A DNA stretch of 27,206 nt from Clostridiales bacterium (GTDB lineage Bacteria; Bacillota_A; Clostridia; Lachnospirales; Lachnospiraceae), in contig JASKJZ010000003.1 in NCBI GenBank assembly GCA_030154385.1, forward strand, positions 1 to 27,206, in the 5' to 3' direction. Below are positions 1-7,137 of the stretch, one piece after another. Within the stretch, counting starts at the first letter, position 1. Every line of letters begins with the position of its first letter. The position numbers and the translations under genes were made by a program. The notes beneath the pieces were generated by a model. That model ran no database searches. It saw only the letters and a program-made list of their open reading frames with translations, and was not told where the DNA came from.

Positions 1-212
1 TTTCTGACTTAGATTTTGACTGGGAGGCACTAAGCGAGCAGCTTAAAGACGGCACCTTAGAGGCGTTTGTACTGGCTGATGAGAGACAAGCCAATGCTAT
101 GCAGCTTGATTTTGTCCCCTATTTTCTAATCAATGGAACCAGTGCAATTCAAGGAGCCCTGGAATCCGAACAAATGCTTATGGCATTAAACGAAGCCTAT
201 CAAAACTCATAA
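1..212 (+). CDS. DsbA-family thiol oxidoreductase, C-terminal fragment
   Basis: Reading frame 3 is open from the left edge to a TAA at 210-212, giving about 69 residues. The segment FVPYFLINGTSAIQGA resembles the cis-proline loop and last strand (xVPxFxINxxxxIxGAQ) of FrnE/2-hydroxychromene-2-carboxylate isomerase-like DsbA proteins. These are thioredoxin-fold oxidoreductases with an inserted helical domain. The N-terminal CxxC or SxxC active site lies outside the window, so neither redox activity nor the exact subfamily can be judged. It is the only plus-strand gene here and converges on the TetM-like gene, sharing the hairpin that follows. Family assignment is by motif memory from a short tail. 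Confidence 0.7.
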   Translation, partial: SDLDFDWEALSEQLKDGTLEAFVLADERQANAMQLDFVPYFLINGTSAIQGALESEQMLMALNEAYQNS

Positions 213-223
213 ACAACCAAAAC

Positions 224-270
224 AAAAGCTGGCAGACGCGTTGATCCGATTGCGTTCTGCCAGCTTTTTT
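224..270. terminator. bidirectional intrinsic terminator between convergent genes
   Basis: An inverted repeat AGCTGGCAGACGC / GCGTTCTGCCAGCT (one bulged T, 12-nt loop) starts 14 nt after the plus-strand stop. It is followed by a T6 run on the plus strand and by TTTTGTTTT on the minus strand. The layout fits termination of both the DsbA-like gene and the convergent GTPase gene, whose stop is at 283. Confidence 0.85.
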
Positions 271-282
271 CTTCTTATCTTC

Positions 283-2922
283 CTACTCTTCTTTCTTATC
301 TTTTATTTGCTCTTTGATTTCCTCACTTATCTGATCCAGCAAAAAAGAACGACCCTTTTCTTGTCGTGCGACAAATTGCTCCTTTGCAAGCTCATTTGCT
401 CTCTCGATTTCCTCCCTTAATTCTCTGGCAGACATCAACTGGCAGCCAGCTCCTCTCACAATCATCTGCTGCAGTCCATCGGAGGTTGCAACAACTATTT
501 CGAAGCGTTTTCCATTTTCATGTGCAAATTTCTCAATGTATTGATCCGCCGTCTGCGCTTCCCTCGTAAAGACCAGATGAATGTTATGATAATCAAAGAC
601 TTCTTCCTTATGTCCAATCCTTCGATACGCATCAAAAACTGCTATGATATGACCGCCTCGTATTCCCTGATAATTACTCAGGATTTCAAGCAGCCTCTCT
701 CTTGCACCATCCATGTTATCCTCCACATGCTTTGAAAGCTCCGTCCATGCATGAATGATATTATAGCCGTCGACCAATAAATAGCGCTCCTTTTTCTCGG
801 CTGGAGCCGCACGATAGATACGCCCATAATCGCTCTCCTTCGTACTCTTTTGCCGTCTCCAATCCGTCTTCTTCCCAGTATTGGCATAAAAAGTTTTTGA
901 AAAAATCTGATCAATTTCTTCGAGGCTTAAAAAACTCTCTTCCCTTTTCTTCCCATCCCTTTGTATCACGATCTCCTCTGGAACACTTTTTTTCGAAAAA
1001 ATACTCTCGACGTGCATGTACTCCTTGACTTCATCCCATGCGACAAGAAACCCGGCTCCATGCGAGCAAAAAACAGAAGCAGATGGGTTTTTGATGTCCC
1101 GCTCCGGATCATATCGGCTTTCTGCCCTCACTTCGCTTTCATTATGGCAGGGCTCATAGCCTCCAAAGCTGCAAAAGAGACGTCCCAGTCCCTTTGTATA
1201 GGCCATCACTTCTCTTTGATAGTTTTGCATCGCTGCCACTGGTGCACGTCCCGATAATACCACGATATCTCCCTCCGCTTTGGTAAGCTCGCAGCTTCCA
1301 TAGCGTTTTTCGATATCATGCATCGCTCTTCCCACCTGCTCTTTTGGAAGCGTCAGCTGGAACCCATAATATGGCTCTAAAAGGATGCTCTCTGCCTCCA
1401 TTAGTCCCTGCCGCAGTGCCCGATAGGTGGCCTCTCGAAAATCTCCTCCCTCTGTATGCTTGTTGTGTGCTCTTCCTGCCACGAGCGTAATCTTCATATC
1501 TGTGATTTCCGCTCCGGTTAGAACACCGCGGTGCACCTTTTCTCCTAAATGGGTAAGCACAAGGTTCTGCCAGTTCCTTGCCAGCATCTCCTCACTACAG
1601 ACCGTATCAAAGGCTAGCCCAAAGCCACGCTCTTTGGGTTCTAATAATAAATGTACCTCGGCATAATGACGCAGCGGTTCAAAGTGACCCACACCCTCTA
1701 CCGCCGTCTGTATGGTCTCCCGATACACCACCTGTCCGTCCCCAAAGGAAAGGCTTACTCCGTATCGCTCCTCTACGAGACTTTTTAAAATCTCTAGCTG
1801 TATCTCCCCCATTATTTTAACCTGAATATGCTGGCTTTCTTCCTCCCAGACAATGGATAGCGACGGCTCCTCTTCTTCCAACTGCAAAAGCTTTGGCATC
1901 ATCTGCCTTGGATTAATGTCTTCTGGCAGCAGAATGCGGTACGATAGAACCGGCTGAAGAAAAGGCGTCTTTTTTTCTTGTTCAAAACCAAGTCCCTCCA
2001 AAGCCTTTGACCGACTAAGACCCATAACCGCGCAAATATCTCCAGCGGATGCCTCTCCAACCGCTTCAAAACGACTTCCCGAGTAAATACGGATCTGGGT
2101 CACCTTTTCTTCCCATTCCTCAGTACGCACGAAATCCCTGACTTGAAGAGTCCCACCTGTTATTTTTAAATAGGTCAAGCGGTTTCCCTGCTCATCCCTT
2201 GCAATCTTAAAGATTCTCGCACCAAATGTACTGGGATAATCGGGACAAAGCGTCCATTTGTCTAAGTCCCTCATAAATACTTCTATTCCAAGAAGGCGCA
2301 GTGCTGACCCAAAGTAACAGGGAAACACTTCCCGGTTTCTTATCGCTTGACATATGTTATCTTCTTGAATGGCGCCTGTTTCTAAATATTGCTCCATCAG
2401 CTCCTCACTGCACATCGCAAGCGTATCATAAAAAGCATCCTCTCTATCCTCGCTGCATTCGATCACATTATCCGATAGCTTCTCCTTTAGCTCTGCGAGA
2501 CATTCTTTGACCCCGCAACCTTCTTGATCCATTTTATTTACAAATAAGAATACTGGAATTTTGTAGTTTGTAAGCAAGCTCCAAAGCGTCTTGGTATGCC
2601 CTTGCACCCCATCGGCTCCGCTAATTACAAGAATTGCATAATCCAAAACGGATAGTGTGCGCTCCATTTCGGAAGAAAAATCGACATGGCCTGGCGTATC
2701 TAACAGGGTCACTTGAGTTTCTCCGATTGTAAGCTCTGCCTGTTTGGAAAATATCGTAATCCCTCTTGCCTTTTCTAGCTCATAGGTATCCAGATATGCA
2801 TCCTTTTTGTCCACTCTTCCAAGCTTACCTATGGTACCGCTTTGATACAATAAGCTCTCGGATAAGGTGGTTTTTCCTGCATCCACATGGGCTAAAATCC
2901 CAACTACTATCTTTTTCTTCAT
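283..2922 (-). CDS. TetM/EF-G-like translation GTPase with C-terminal NYN (YacP-like) domain
   Basis: An 879-residue protein. Residues 1-650 or so follow the ribosomal-protection/EF-G layout: G1 AHVDAGKT at 11-18, RGIT at 53-56, DTPGH at 75-79, NKMD at 129-132, followed by EF-G-like domains II to V. The C terminus from about residue 712 is a second module with DGYNII (718-723), FDAY, TADQYIE and VATSDG, the acidic motifs of NYN/YacP PIN-like nucleases. Tet(M) is about 640 residues, so the extra 230 residues are a fusion and not read-through. GTP hydrolysis on the ribosome is the family role. Whether this protein displaces tetracycline or does another ribosome task is not decidable from sequence. 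AAGGAA lies about 10 nt before the ATG. The gene is 80 bp downstream of the dehydrogenase and ends 13 nt from the shared terminator. Confidence 0.88.
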   Translation of the reverse strand: MKKKIVVGILAHVDAGKTTLSESLLYQSGTIGKLGRVDKKDAYLDTYELEKARGITIFSKQAELTIGETQVTLLDTPGHVDFSSEMERTLSVLDYAILVISGADGVQGHTKTLWSLLTNYKIPVFLFVNKMDQEGCGVKECLAELKEKLSDNVIECSEDREDAFYDTLAMCSEELMEQYLETGAIQEDNICQAIRNREVFPCYFGSALRLLGIEVFMRDLDKWTLCPDYPSTFGARIFKIARDEQGNRLTYLKITGGTLQVRDFVRTEEWEEKVTQIRIYSGSRFEAVGEASAGDICAVMGLSRSKALEGLGFEQEKKTPFLQPVLSYRILLPEDINPRQMMPKLLQLEEEEPSLSIVWEEESQHIQVKIMGEIQLEILKSLVEERYGVSLSFGDGQVVYRETIQTAVEGVGHFEPLRHYAEVHLLLEPKERGFGLAFDTVCSEEMLARNWQNLVLTHLGEKVHRGVLTGAEITDMKITLVAGRAHNKHTEGGDFREATYRALRQGLMEAESILLEPYYGFQLTLPKEQVGRAMHDIEKRYGSCELTKAEGDIVVLSGRAPVAAMQNYQREVMAYTKGLGRLFCSFGGYEPCHNESEVRAESRYDPERDIKNPSASVFCSHGAGFLVAWDEVKEYMHVESIFSKKSVPEEIVIQRDGKKREESFLSLEEIDQIFSKTFYANTGKKTDWRRQKSTKESDYGRIYRAAPAEKKERYLLVDGYNIIHAWTELSKHVEDNMDGARERLLEILSNYQGIRGGHIIAVFDAYRRIGHKEEVFDYHNIHLVFTREAQTADQYIEKFAHENGKRFEIVVATSDGLQQMIVRGAGCQLMSARELREEIERANELAKEQFVARQEKGRSFLLDQISEEIKEQIKDKKEE

Positions 2923-3002
2923 GTATGTTAGTTCCTTTTTATTTACTGTTTTATTTACTCTTTTTCCGAGCTACGATCTGTTCGAGATGCGAAAGCCTTC
3001 CC

Positions 3003-3941
3003 TTATATTTTTTGATTGGCTTCTTTTAAGATTAAAAGCGATTGCTTAAATTCCATCAGCTCCTGTGGTGTCAGATGATACTCAACCAATTCCTTGATTC
3101 CCTGATTGGTAAGAACGGCTGGCACTCCCGCATAGACATCCGATTCCCCATATTCTCCCGATAACATTACGGATACAGGAAGTACTTTATTTTCATCCCG
3201 TATAATCGCCTTGATTATCTGTGTCGTAACCGAGGCGATGCCAAAAAAGGTAGCGCCCTTGTTTTGTACGATTTTATAAGCAATCTGTGCAATATCCGTG
3301 CGAACTCGATCTAGATCAACCTCTCCAAGACGTGCTTGATTGTCCTTTAGAATTTCAAGAAATTTTTTCCCGCCAACGGTGATCTGACTCCAGGGAATCA
3401 TCTGAGAGTCTCCATGCTCTCCCATGCAAAACGCATTAATGCTTCTTGCATCGACACCCATGATGTCACTGATATATTTATTGAGACGAGAAGAGTCGAG
3501 TGATGTTCCGGTTCCAATCACGCGCGCGGCAGAAAATCCAGACAGCCTTTGCACCAAATATGTCATCGCATCCACTGGATTTGTGATAACGACAAAAATA
3601 CCGGAGAAACCGCTTCCCACCACCTGTGGCACGATTGCTTTCACAATCGCAGCCGCCTTCTCAAGCATATCCAGCCGCGTCATTCCGATTTTATAAGGAG
3701 CACCTACTGCCAAAACTACAATATCTGCATCCTTACAATCCTCGTAACCACCTGCAAAAACATGCATCTTCGTGTCCGAAAAGCCCATTGCATGGTTCAA
3801 ATCCATTGCCTCCGCCCAAGCCTTATCATAATTTAGATCAATCAAGACCAAATCATCACATACATTCATAGAAATCAACTGATATGCCAGCGTTGAACCT
3901 ACATTTCCCATTCCAACTATTGCAACCTTTACCCGTTTCAT
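3003..3941 (-). CDS. NAD-dependent L-2-hydroxyacid dehydrogenase (lactate/malate dehydrogenase family)
   Basis: I chose the ATG at 3941 because AAGGAGG precedes it by 8 nt. This gives 312 residues, the usual LDH length, while a longer frame to 3989 runs into the upstream gene. Visible motifs are the Rossmann GMGNVG at 10-15, an acidic D35 after VLI (NAD rather than NADP), ITNPVDAM near 119-126, LDSSR at 149-153 (Asp and Arg of the active site) and GEHGDS with the proton-relay H176. In the mobile loop the position that is Gln in lactate and Arg in malate dehydrogenases is Tyr83 (GAPYKIGMTR), so the substrate is uncertain. The gene follows the ABC-F gene by 44 bp and may be read with it, although a weak -10-like TACAAT sits in the gap. 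Confidence 0.88.
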   Translation of the reverse strand: MKRVKVAIVGMGNVGSTLAYQLISMNVCDDLVLIDLNYDKAWAEAMDLNHAMGFSDTKMHVFAGGYEDCKDADIVVLAVGAPYKIGMTRLDMLEKAAAIVKAIVPQVVGSGFSGIFVVITNPVDAMTYLVQRLSGFSAARVIGTGTSLDSSRLNKYISDIMGVDARSINAFCMGEHGDSQMIPWSQITVGGKKFLEILKDNQARLGEVDLDRVRTDIAQIAYKIVQNKGATFFGIASVTTQIIKAIIRDENKVLPVSVMLSGEYGESDVYAGVPAVLTNQGIKELVEYHLTPQELMEFKQSLLILKEANQKI

Positions 3942-3985
3942 ACGAGACCTCCTTGGATGTTTCATTATTTCTATTGTATCATTAA

Positions 3986-5569
3986 TCAAAAGACTCTTCC
4001 ACTTTCTTTTCCAATTTCCAGAATTCTGGTGGCAATCCGATCTACAAAATATCGATCGTGCGATACAAACAGTATGGTTCCTTCAAATCGAAGCAAGGTC
4101 TCCTCTAAAATTTCCCGCGAGGCAATGTCCAAATGGTTAGTAGGCTCATCTAGAATCAGAAAATTAACCCCTTCCCGCATCAAGGAAGAAAGGCGCAGGC
4201 GGCTCTTTTCTCCCCCGGAAAGCATGCCAATTGTCTTATTTACCTCCTCTCGAATAAATAACGCCTTTGCAAGCTCTCCTCTTGCTTTTCCGTACGTAAG
4301 GTCATGTCGTCTTGCAAAGTATTCCAGTACTGTCATATCTTCTCTCTCAAACACTACTTGCTGCGGCAAATAGCCGATTTTGACGCTCGCGCCAAAGGCA
4401 GTGGTTCCCCTATCTGGTTCCACTTCACCCAAAATCACCTTTAAAAGTGTTGTTTTTCCACTCCCATTTTTTCCCATAATGCAGACATGGTCTTGATAAT
4501 AAATCTCGAAATTAACCCCAGTAAATAACGAGTGTTCAAGAAACCCTTTGCATACATCCGTGGCACGTAAGACAATCCTTCCCGAACGCTCCGTTGCTAC
4601 TGGATCAAGACGCAGCCCTTTGGCTTCTTTTACCGGGCGCTCCAACGCCTCCATCTTTTCCAGGCGATGCTCGATTACCTTTGCCTGTTTATACATTTTA
4701 TCACTGTCCCGCATGGCTCCCCAGATACGAAATCGCTCAATCTGCCTTTCCATACTTTCAATTTTCTTCTTCTGAAGCTCATATTCCTTCATGGCTGACT
4801 GGAAGCGCCGCTCCTTCTCTTTTACATAATACGAATAGTTTCCGCAATAAACCTCCATTTGATCCCTTTTTAACTCCACGATTTTTTCCACTGCCCGATC
4901 TAAAAAACGGCGGTCATGAGATATCACAAAAACCGTTCCCTTATAGTCCTTTAAAAATCCCTCTAACCAAGCAATTGTATCCAGATCCAAATGGTTCGTC
5001 GGCTCATCTAAGAGTAGTAAGTCAGGCTCCTCCACCAGAAGCTTTGCCAATATGACCCTCGTCTTTTCGCCACCGCTTAAGGCTTCAAATCGCATGGCTC
5101 GCTGTTCTTGCGCGATTGACAGTCCTTCGCATACTTTTGAGAGCTTCACCTCCATATCATACCCTCCCAATTGTTCATAGGTTTGCTGCAAATGGCTATA
5201 CTTTCTCATCAGTGCATCTAAGGTATCCTCTTCAACTGCTACCGACATTGCCTCTTCCAATGCATGTACCTTATTTCCAACGTCTATTACCTCTTGAAAC
5301 GCAATTTGTATCACTTCCATTACCGTCATCTCCTTTGGAAACACAGGGATTTGATTCAAATATCCTAATTTACAGCCCTTCCTTATACTGATTTCCCCCT
5401 CCTGATGCTCTTCTATCCCCATAAGCACTTTAAATAATGTCGTTTTCCCACATCCATTCTGACCGACAAGACCAATCCGTTCCCCTGTTTTTATCTCAAA
5501 AGAGAGCTTTTGAAATACCAATTCTGCTCCAAAATACTTACTCATACCATTCATACTAAGTTCAATCAT
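3986..5569 (-). CDS. ABC-F ATPase, probable ribosome-protection type
   Basis: There is no membrane domain and there are two ABC modules in one chain of 527 residues, which defines ABC-F. Walker A motifs are GQNGCGKT (36-43) and GKNGSGKT (366-373), signatures LSGGEKTR (from 164) and LSGGEKSR, and both Walker B motifs are followed by DEPTNHLD. The charged linker at 245-315 corresponds to the P-site tRNA interaction motif, which reaches the peptidyl-transferase centre in resistance members. I chose the ATG at 5569 because GGAGG lies 5 nt before it; ATGs at 5590 and 5581 are in frame but have no ribosome binding site. A dedicated promoter, leader ORF and pre-gene terminator precede it, which favours an inducible antibiotic-resistance (Lsa/VmlR-like) role over a housekeeping EttA/Uup role. 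That role is inference. Confidence 0.87.
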   Translation of the reverse strand: MIELSMNGMSKYFGAELVFQKLSFEIKTGERIGLVGQNGCGKTTLFKVLMGIEEHQEGEISIRKGCKLGYLNQIPVFPKEMTVMEVIQIAFQEVIDVGNKVHALEEAMSVAVEEDTLDALMRKYSHLQQTYEQLGGYDMEVKLSKVCEGLSIAQEQRAMRFEALSGGEKTRVILAKLLVEEPDLLLLDEPTNHLDLDTIAWLEGFLKDYKGTVFVISHDRRFLDRAVEKIVELKRDQMEVYCGNYSYYVKEKERRFQSAMKEYELQKKKIESMERQIERFRIWGAMRDSDKMYKQAKVIEHRLEKMEALERPVKEAKGLRLDPVATERSGRIVLRATDVCKGFLEHSLFTGVNFEIYYQDHVCIMGKNGSGKTTLLKVILGEVEPDRGTTAFGASVKIGYLPQQVVFEREDMTVLEYFARRHDLTYGKARGELAKALFIREEVNKTIGMLSGGEKSRLRLSSLMREGVNFLILDEPTNHLDIASREILEETLLRFEGTILFVSHDRYFVDRIATRILEIGKESGRVF

Positions 5570-5635
5570 CTTATCCTCCATCTGGCACATAGTAGGTGCC
5601 CAATTTTTTTGTTCACAATTTCTTTTTTTGTACGC

Positions 5636-5667
5636 AAAAAAGCTCCAAAGCCAATAAGCCTTGGAGC
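5636..5667 (-). terminator. attenuator terminator upstream of the ABC-F gene
   Basis: On the minus strand, GCTCCAA pairs with TTGGAGC (7 bp, plus two more pairs beyond a mismatch) and is followed by T6. It lies 66 nt before the ABC-F start and after the stop of the leader ORF, so it would stop transcripts starting at the promoter at 5856-5885 before they reach the gene. It could also end transcription from the GGDEF gene upstream, but the interposed promoter and ORF make attenuation the better reading. Confidence 0.8.
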
Positions 5668-5698
5668 CTCATATTCTTCGATTTATTCTAAGAAAATA

Positions 5699-5827
5699 CT
5701 AGGAAAACACCAATTTACTTATTCGGTTTCGCATGAAATGATTAAATTTTTGCGCACTTATCCCGTAAATTGATAAAATTGCTATCATAATCGCTTCAAA
5801 TGAAATCCATCTAAGTGTTCTGGTCAT
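5699..5827 (-). CDS. 42-residue leader peptide of the ABC-F attenuator
   Basis: ATG at 5827 preceded by AAAGGAAA with about 8-9 nt spacing, stop TAG at 5699-5701. The peptide begins MTRTLRWISFEAIMIAILSI and ends ISKLVFS; it has a hydrophobic middle and a basic tail. It lies 30 nt downstream of a good promoter and ends about 30 nt before the attenuator stem. I know no homologue. A role as a translated sensor is inferred from position: the 3' end of the ORF can pair with the 5' arm of the terminator stem (AATAAG with CTTATT, TTGG with CCAA). Ribosome occupancy of the ORF could therefore decide whether the terminator forms. An alternative is that the ORF is fortuitous. Confidence 0.6.
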   Translation of the reverse strand: MTRTLRWISFEAIMIAILSIYGISAQKFNHFMRNRISKLVFS

Positions 5828-5855
5828 GTCATTATTTCCTTTCTTTCTTTTCTCT

Positions 5856-5885
5856 ATCATAAACACATAGGTTCTGTTTTGTCAA
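5856..5885 (-). promoter_or_regulatory. sigma-A promoter for the ABC-F leader
   Basis: TTGACA at 5880-5885 and TATGAT at 5856-5861 are separated by 18 bp on the minus strand. The -35 box begins about 20 bp after the stop codon of the GGDEF gene. Transcription would start near 5849 and give a 5' untranslated leader of about 280 nt ahead of the ABC-F start. Confidence 0.75.
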
Positions 5886-5907
5886 GTAAAATGCATACTC
5901 CAATTAA

Positions 5908-7059
5908 CTATTCCAACGGTTCTATGTCTTCTTTTTCAAATACCTCGATTGCATTTCCAACTTTTTTCGCCTCATAAAGGGCTTGATCCGCATATACAAA
6001 AAGCTTGACCGCATTCCACCCCTTTTGGTAGCTGGATAGCCCGATGCTAACCGTAAGTCTTAGCTCCGGCGCCTCTCTAAATCGCAGCTTAGCAAGCTCA
6101 ACTTGTATTTTCTTGCACATAAGGATTGCTTCTTTCATTTTTGCATCACGAAAGAGCAAACAAAATTCATCTGCTCCATAGCGAAAGGGCGTTGCCTTGC
6201 CGGCGTACATTCGAAGGAGCTTTGCTACCTGAATCAAACATTCATCTCCAAAGCCTCTTCCATATGTCTGATTGACTCGTTTAAACTGATCCAGATCTAC
6301 GATAGCAAAGATACATGGTTTTTCAGAGGAGTTATCCTCCATAACACGCATCGCATCATAGAGTGCCGTACGGCTCGATATTCCCGTTAACTCATCGGCT
6401 TGTATCCTCTTTTCCAGATCATATCGCTCTTTTTGCAGTTGAATGCTTGCCCGATTCTTTCTTTGTTCGTAATGTATCGCAACCATTGCTGCTCCGGTAA
6501 ATGCAACCAGCAAAATCAAATTCACTAAGAAATTGCTCAAGCGAAAGGTACTTTCATATATCGTAACCTTATCCGAGTCCCATACAATGAATAATTCCGA
6601 AATAATCATACTCCCCATACTAAGGATAGCCGTCAAAAGCGTCACCTCATAGCTCGCATAAATAATCGTCAGCATAATCGCACCAGAAAAGATGTAATAG
6701 GTCGCGGTAAAGGCACTATGTGCGGTAAACAAAACAAAGCAGACCACCGCAAAATTACTGGATATCATATAAGACTTATACATTTGTGATAAAATACGAG
6801 ATCGTAATATAAGCGTACTGCCAAGCATAAACACGGCATTAATCCCGCTGGGAATCAAAATATACTTTTCGATATATCGTGCAACTGTTGTCGTAAGCAA
6901 ATCAGAATTTATAATAAATACACCCATGATGCATTCTGCAAGAAAGGCAAAAATAACAACACCAACGGAAATTTTATAATGAAGGATCAGCCAGTCTTTA
7001 TCTATTTTACTATATTCATTTTTTATTTCATCGATATTCTTTCCATAAAATGAATCCAT
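5908..7059 (-). CDS. membrane GGDEF-domain protein (putative diguanylate cyclase)
   Basis: 383 residues. Residues 25-195 contain about six hydrophobic helices and form a membrane sensor region that I do not recognise as a named domain. From about 218 onward comes a GGDEF domain: DELTGISSR (222-230), DLDQFKRVNQTYG (255-267), and the active-site loop at 295-299, which reads GADEF instead of GGDEF. The following SIGLSSY and a YxADxALYxAK-like helix complete the domain. The usual activity is synthesis of cyclic di-GMP from two GTP. The Gly-to-Ala change in the loop may reduce or abolish it, so an inactive or GTP-binding regulator is possible. No inhibitory RxxD site is evident just before the loop. 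A GGAGG lies 11 nt before the ATG, and the gene has its own promoter just upstream. Confidence 0.88.
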   Translation of the reverse strand: MDSFYGKNIDEIKNEYSKIDKDWLILHYKISVGVVIFAFLAECIMGVFIINSDLLTTTVARYIEKYILIPSGINAVFMLGSTLILRSRILSQMYKSYMISSNFAVVCFVLFTAHSAFTATYYIFSGAIMLTIIYASYEVTLLTAILSMGSMIISELFIVWDSDKVTIYESTFRLSNFLVNLILLVAFTGAAMVAIHYEQRKNRASIQLQKERYDLEKRIQADELTGISSRTALYDAMRVMEDNSSEKPCIFAIVDLDQFKRVNQTYGRGFGDECLIQVAKLLRMYAGKATPFRYGADEFCLLFRDAKMKEAILMCKKIQVELAKLRFREAPELRLTVSIGLSSYQKGWNAVKLFVYADQALYEAKKVGNAIEVFEKEDIEPLE

Positions 7060-7093
7060 ATAGAGCCCCCCCTCCTCATATAATACTCACCTT

Positions 7094-7122
7094 ATTTTAC
7101 CACTTCTTTGCTCTTCTGTCAT
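7094..7122 (-). promoter_or_regulatory. sigma-A promoter for the GGDEF gene
   Basis: ATGACA at 7117-7122 and TAAAAT at 7094-7099 are separated by 17 bp on the minus strand, 35 bp before the start codon. The -35 box lies only 15 bp past the stop of the upstream phosphodiesterase gene, with no terminator between them. Confidence 0.65.
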
Positions 7123-7137
7123 GTTAATATGTTGTCC

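Noticed and set aside
366..2510. Several plus-strand open frames opposite the TetM-like gene
   Set aside because: They overlap a clearly coding minus-strand gene, have no ribosome binding sites and no recognisable protein features.
283..2922. Reading the TetM-like gene as an acquired tetracycline-resistance gene
   Set aside because: No mobile-element genes or repeats flank it, it resembles neighbours in base use, and the NYN fusion points to another role; resistance cannot be claimed from sequence.
3942..3989. N-terminal extension of the dehydrogenase
   Set aside because: The strong AAGGAGG sits just before the ATG at 3941 and the Rossmann motif begins at the usual distance from it.
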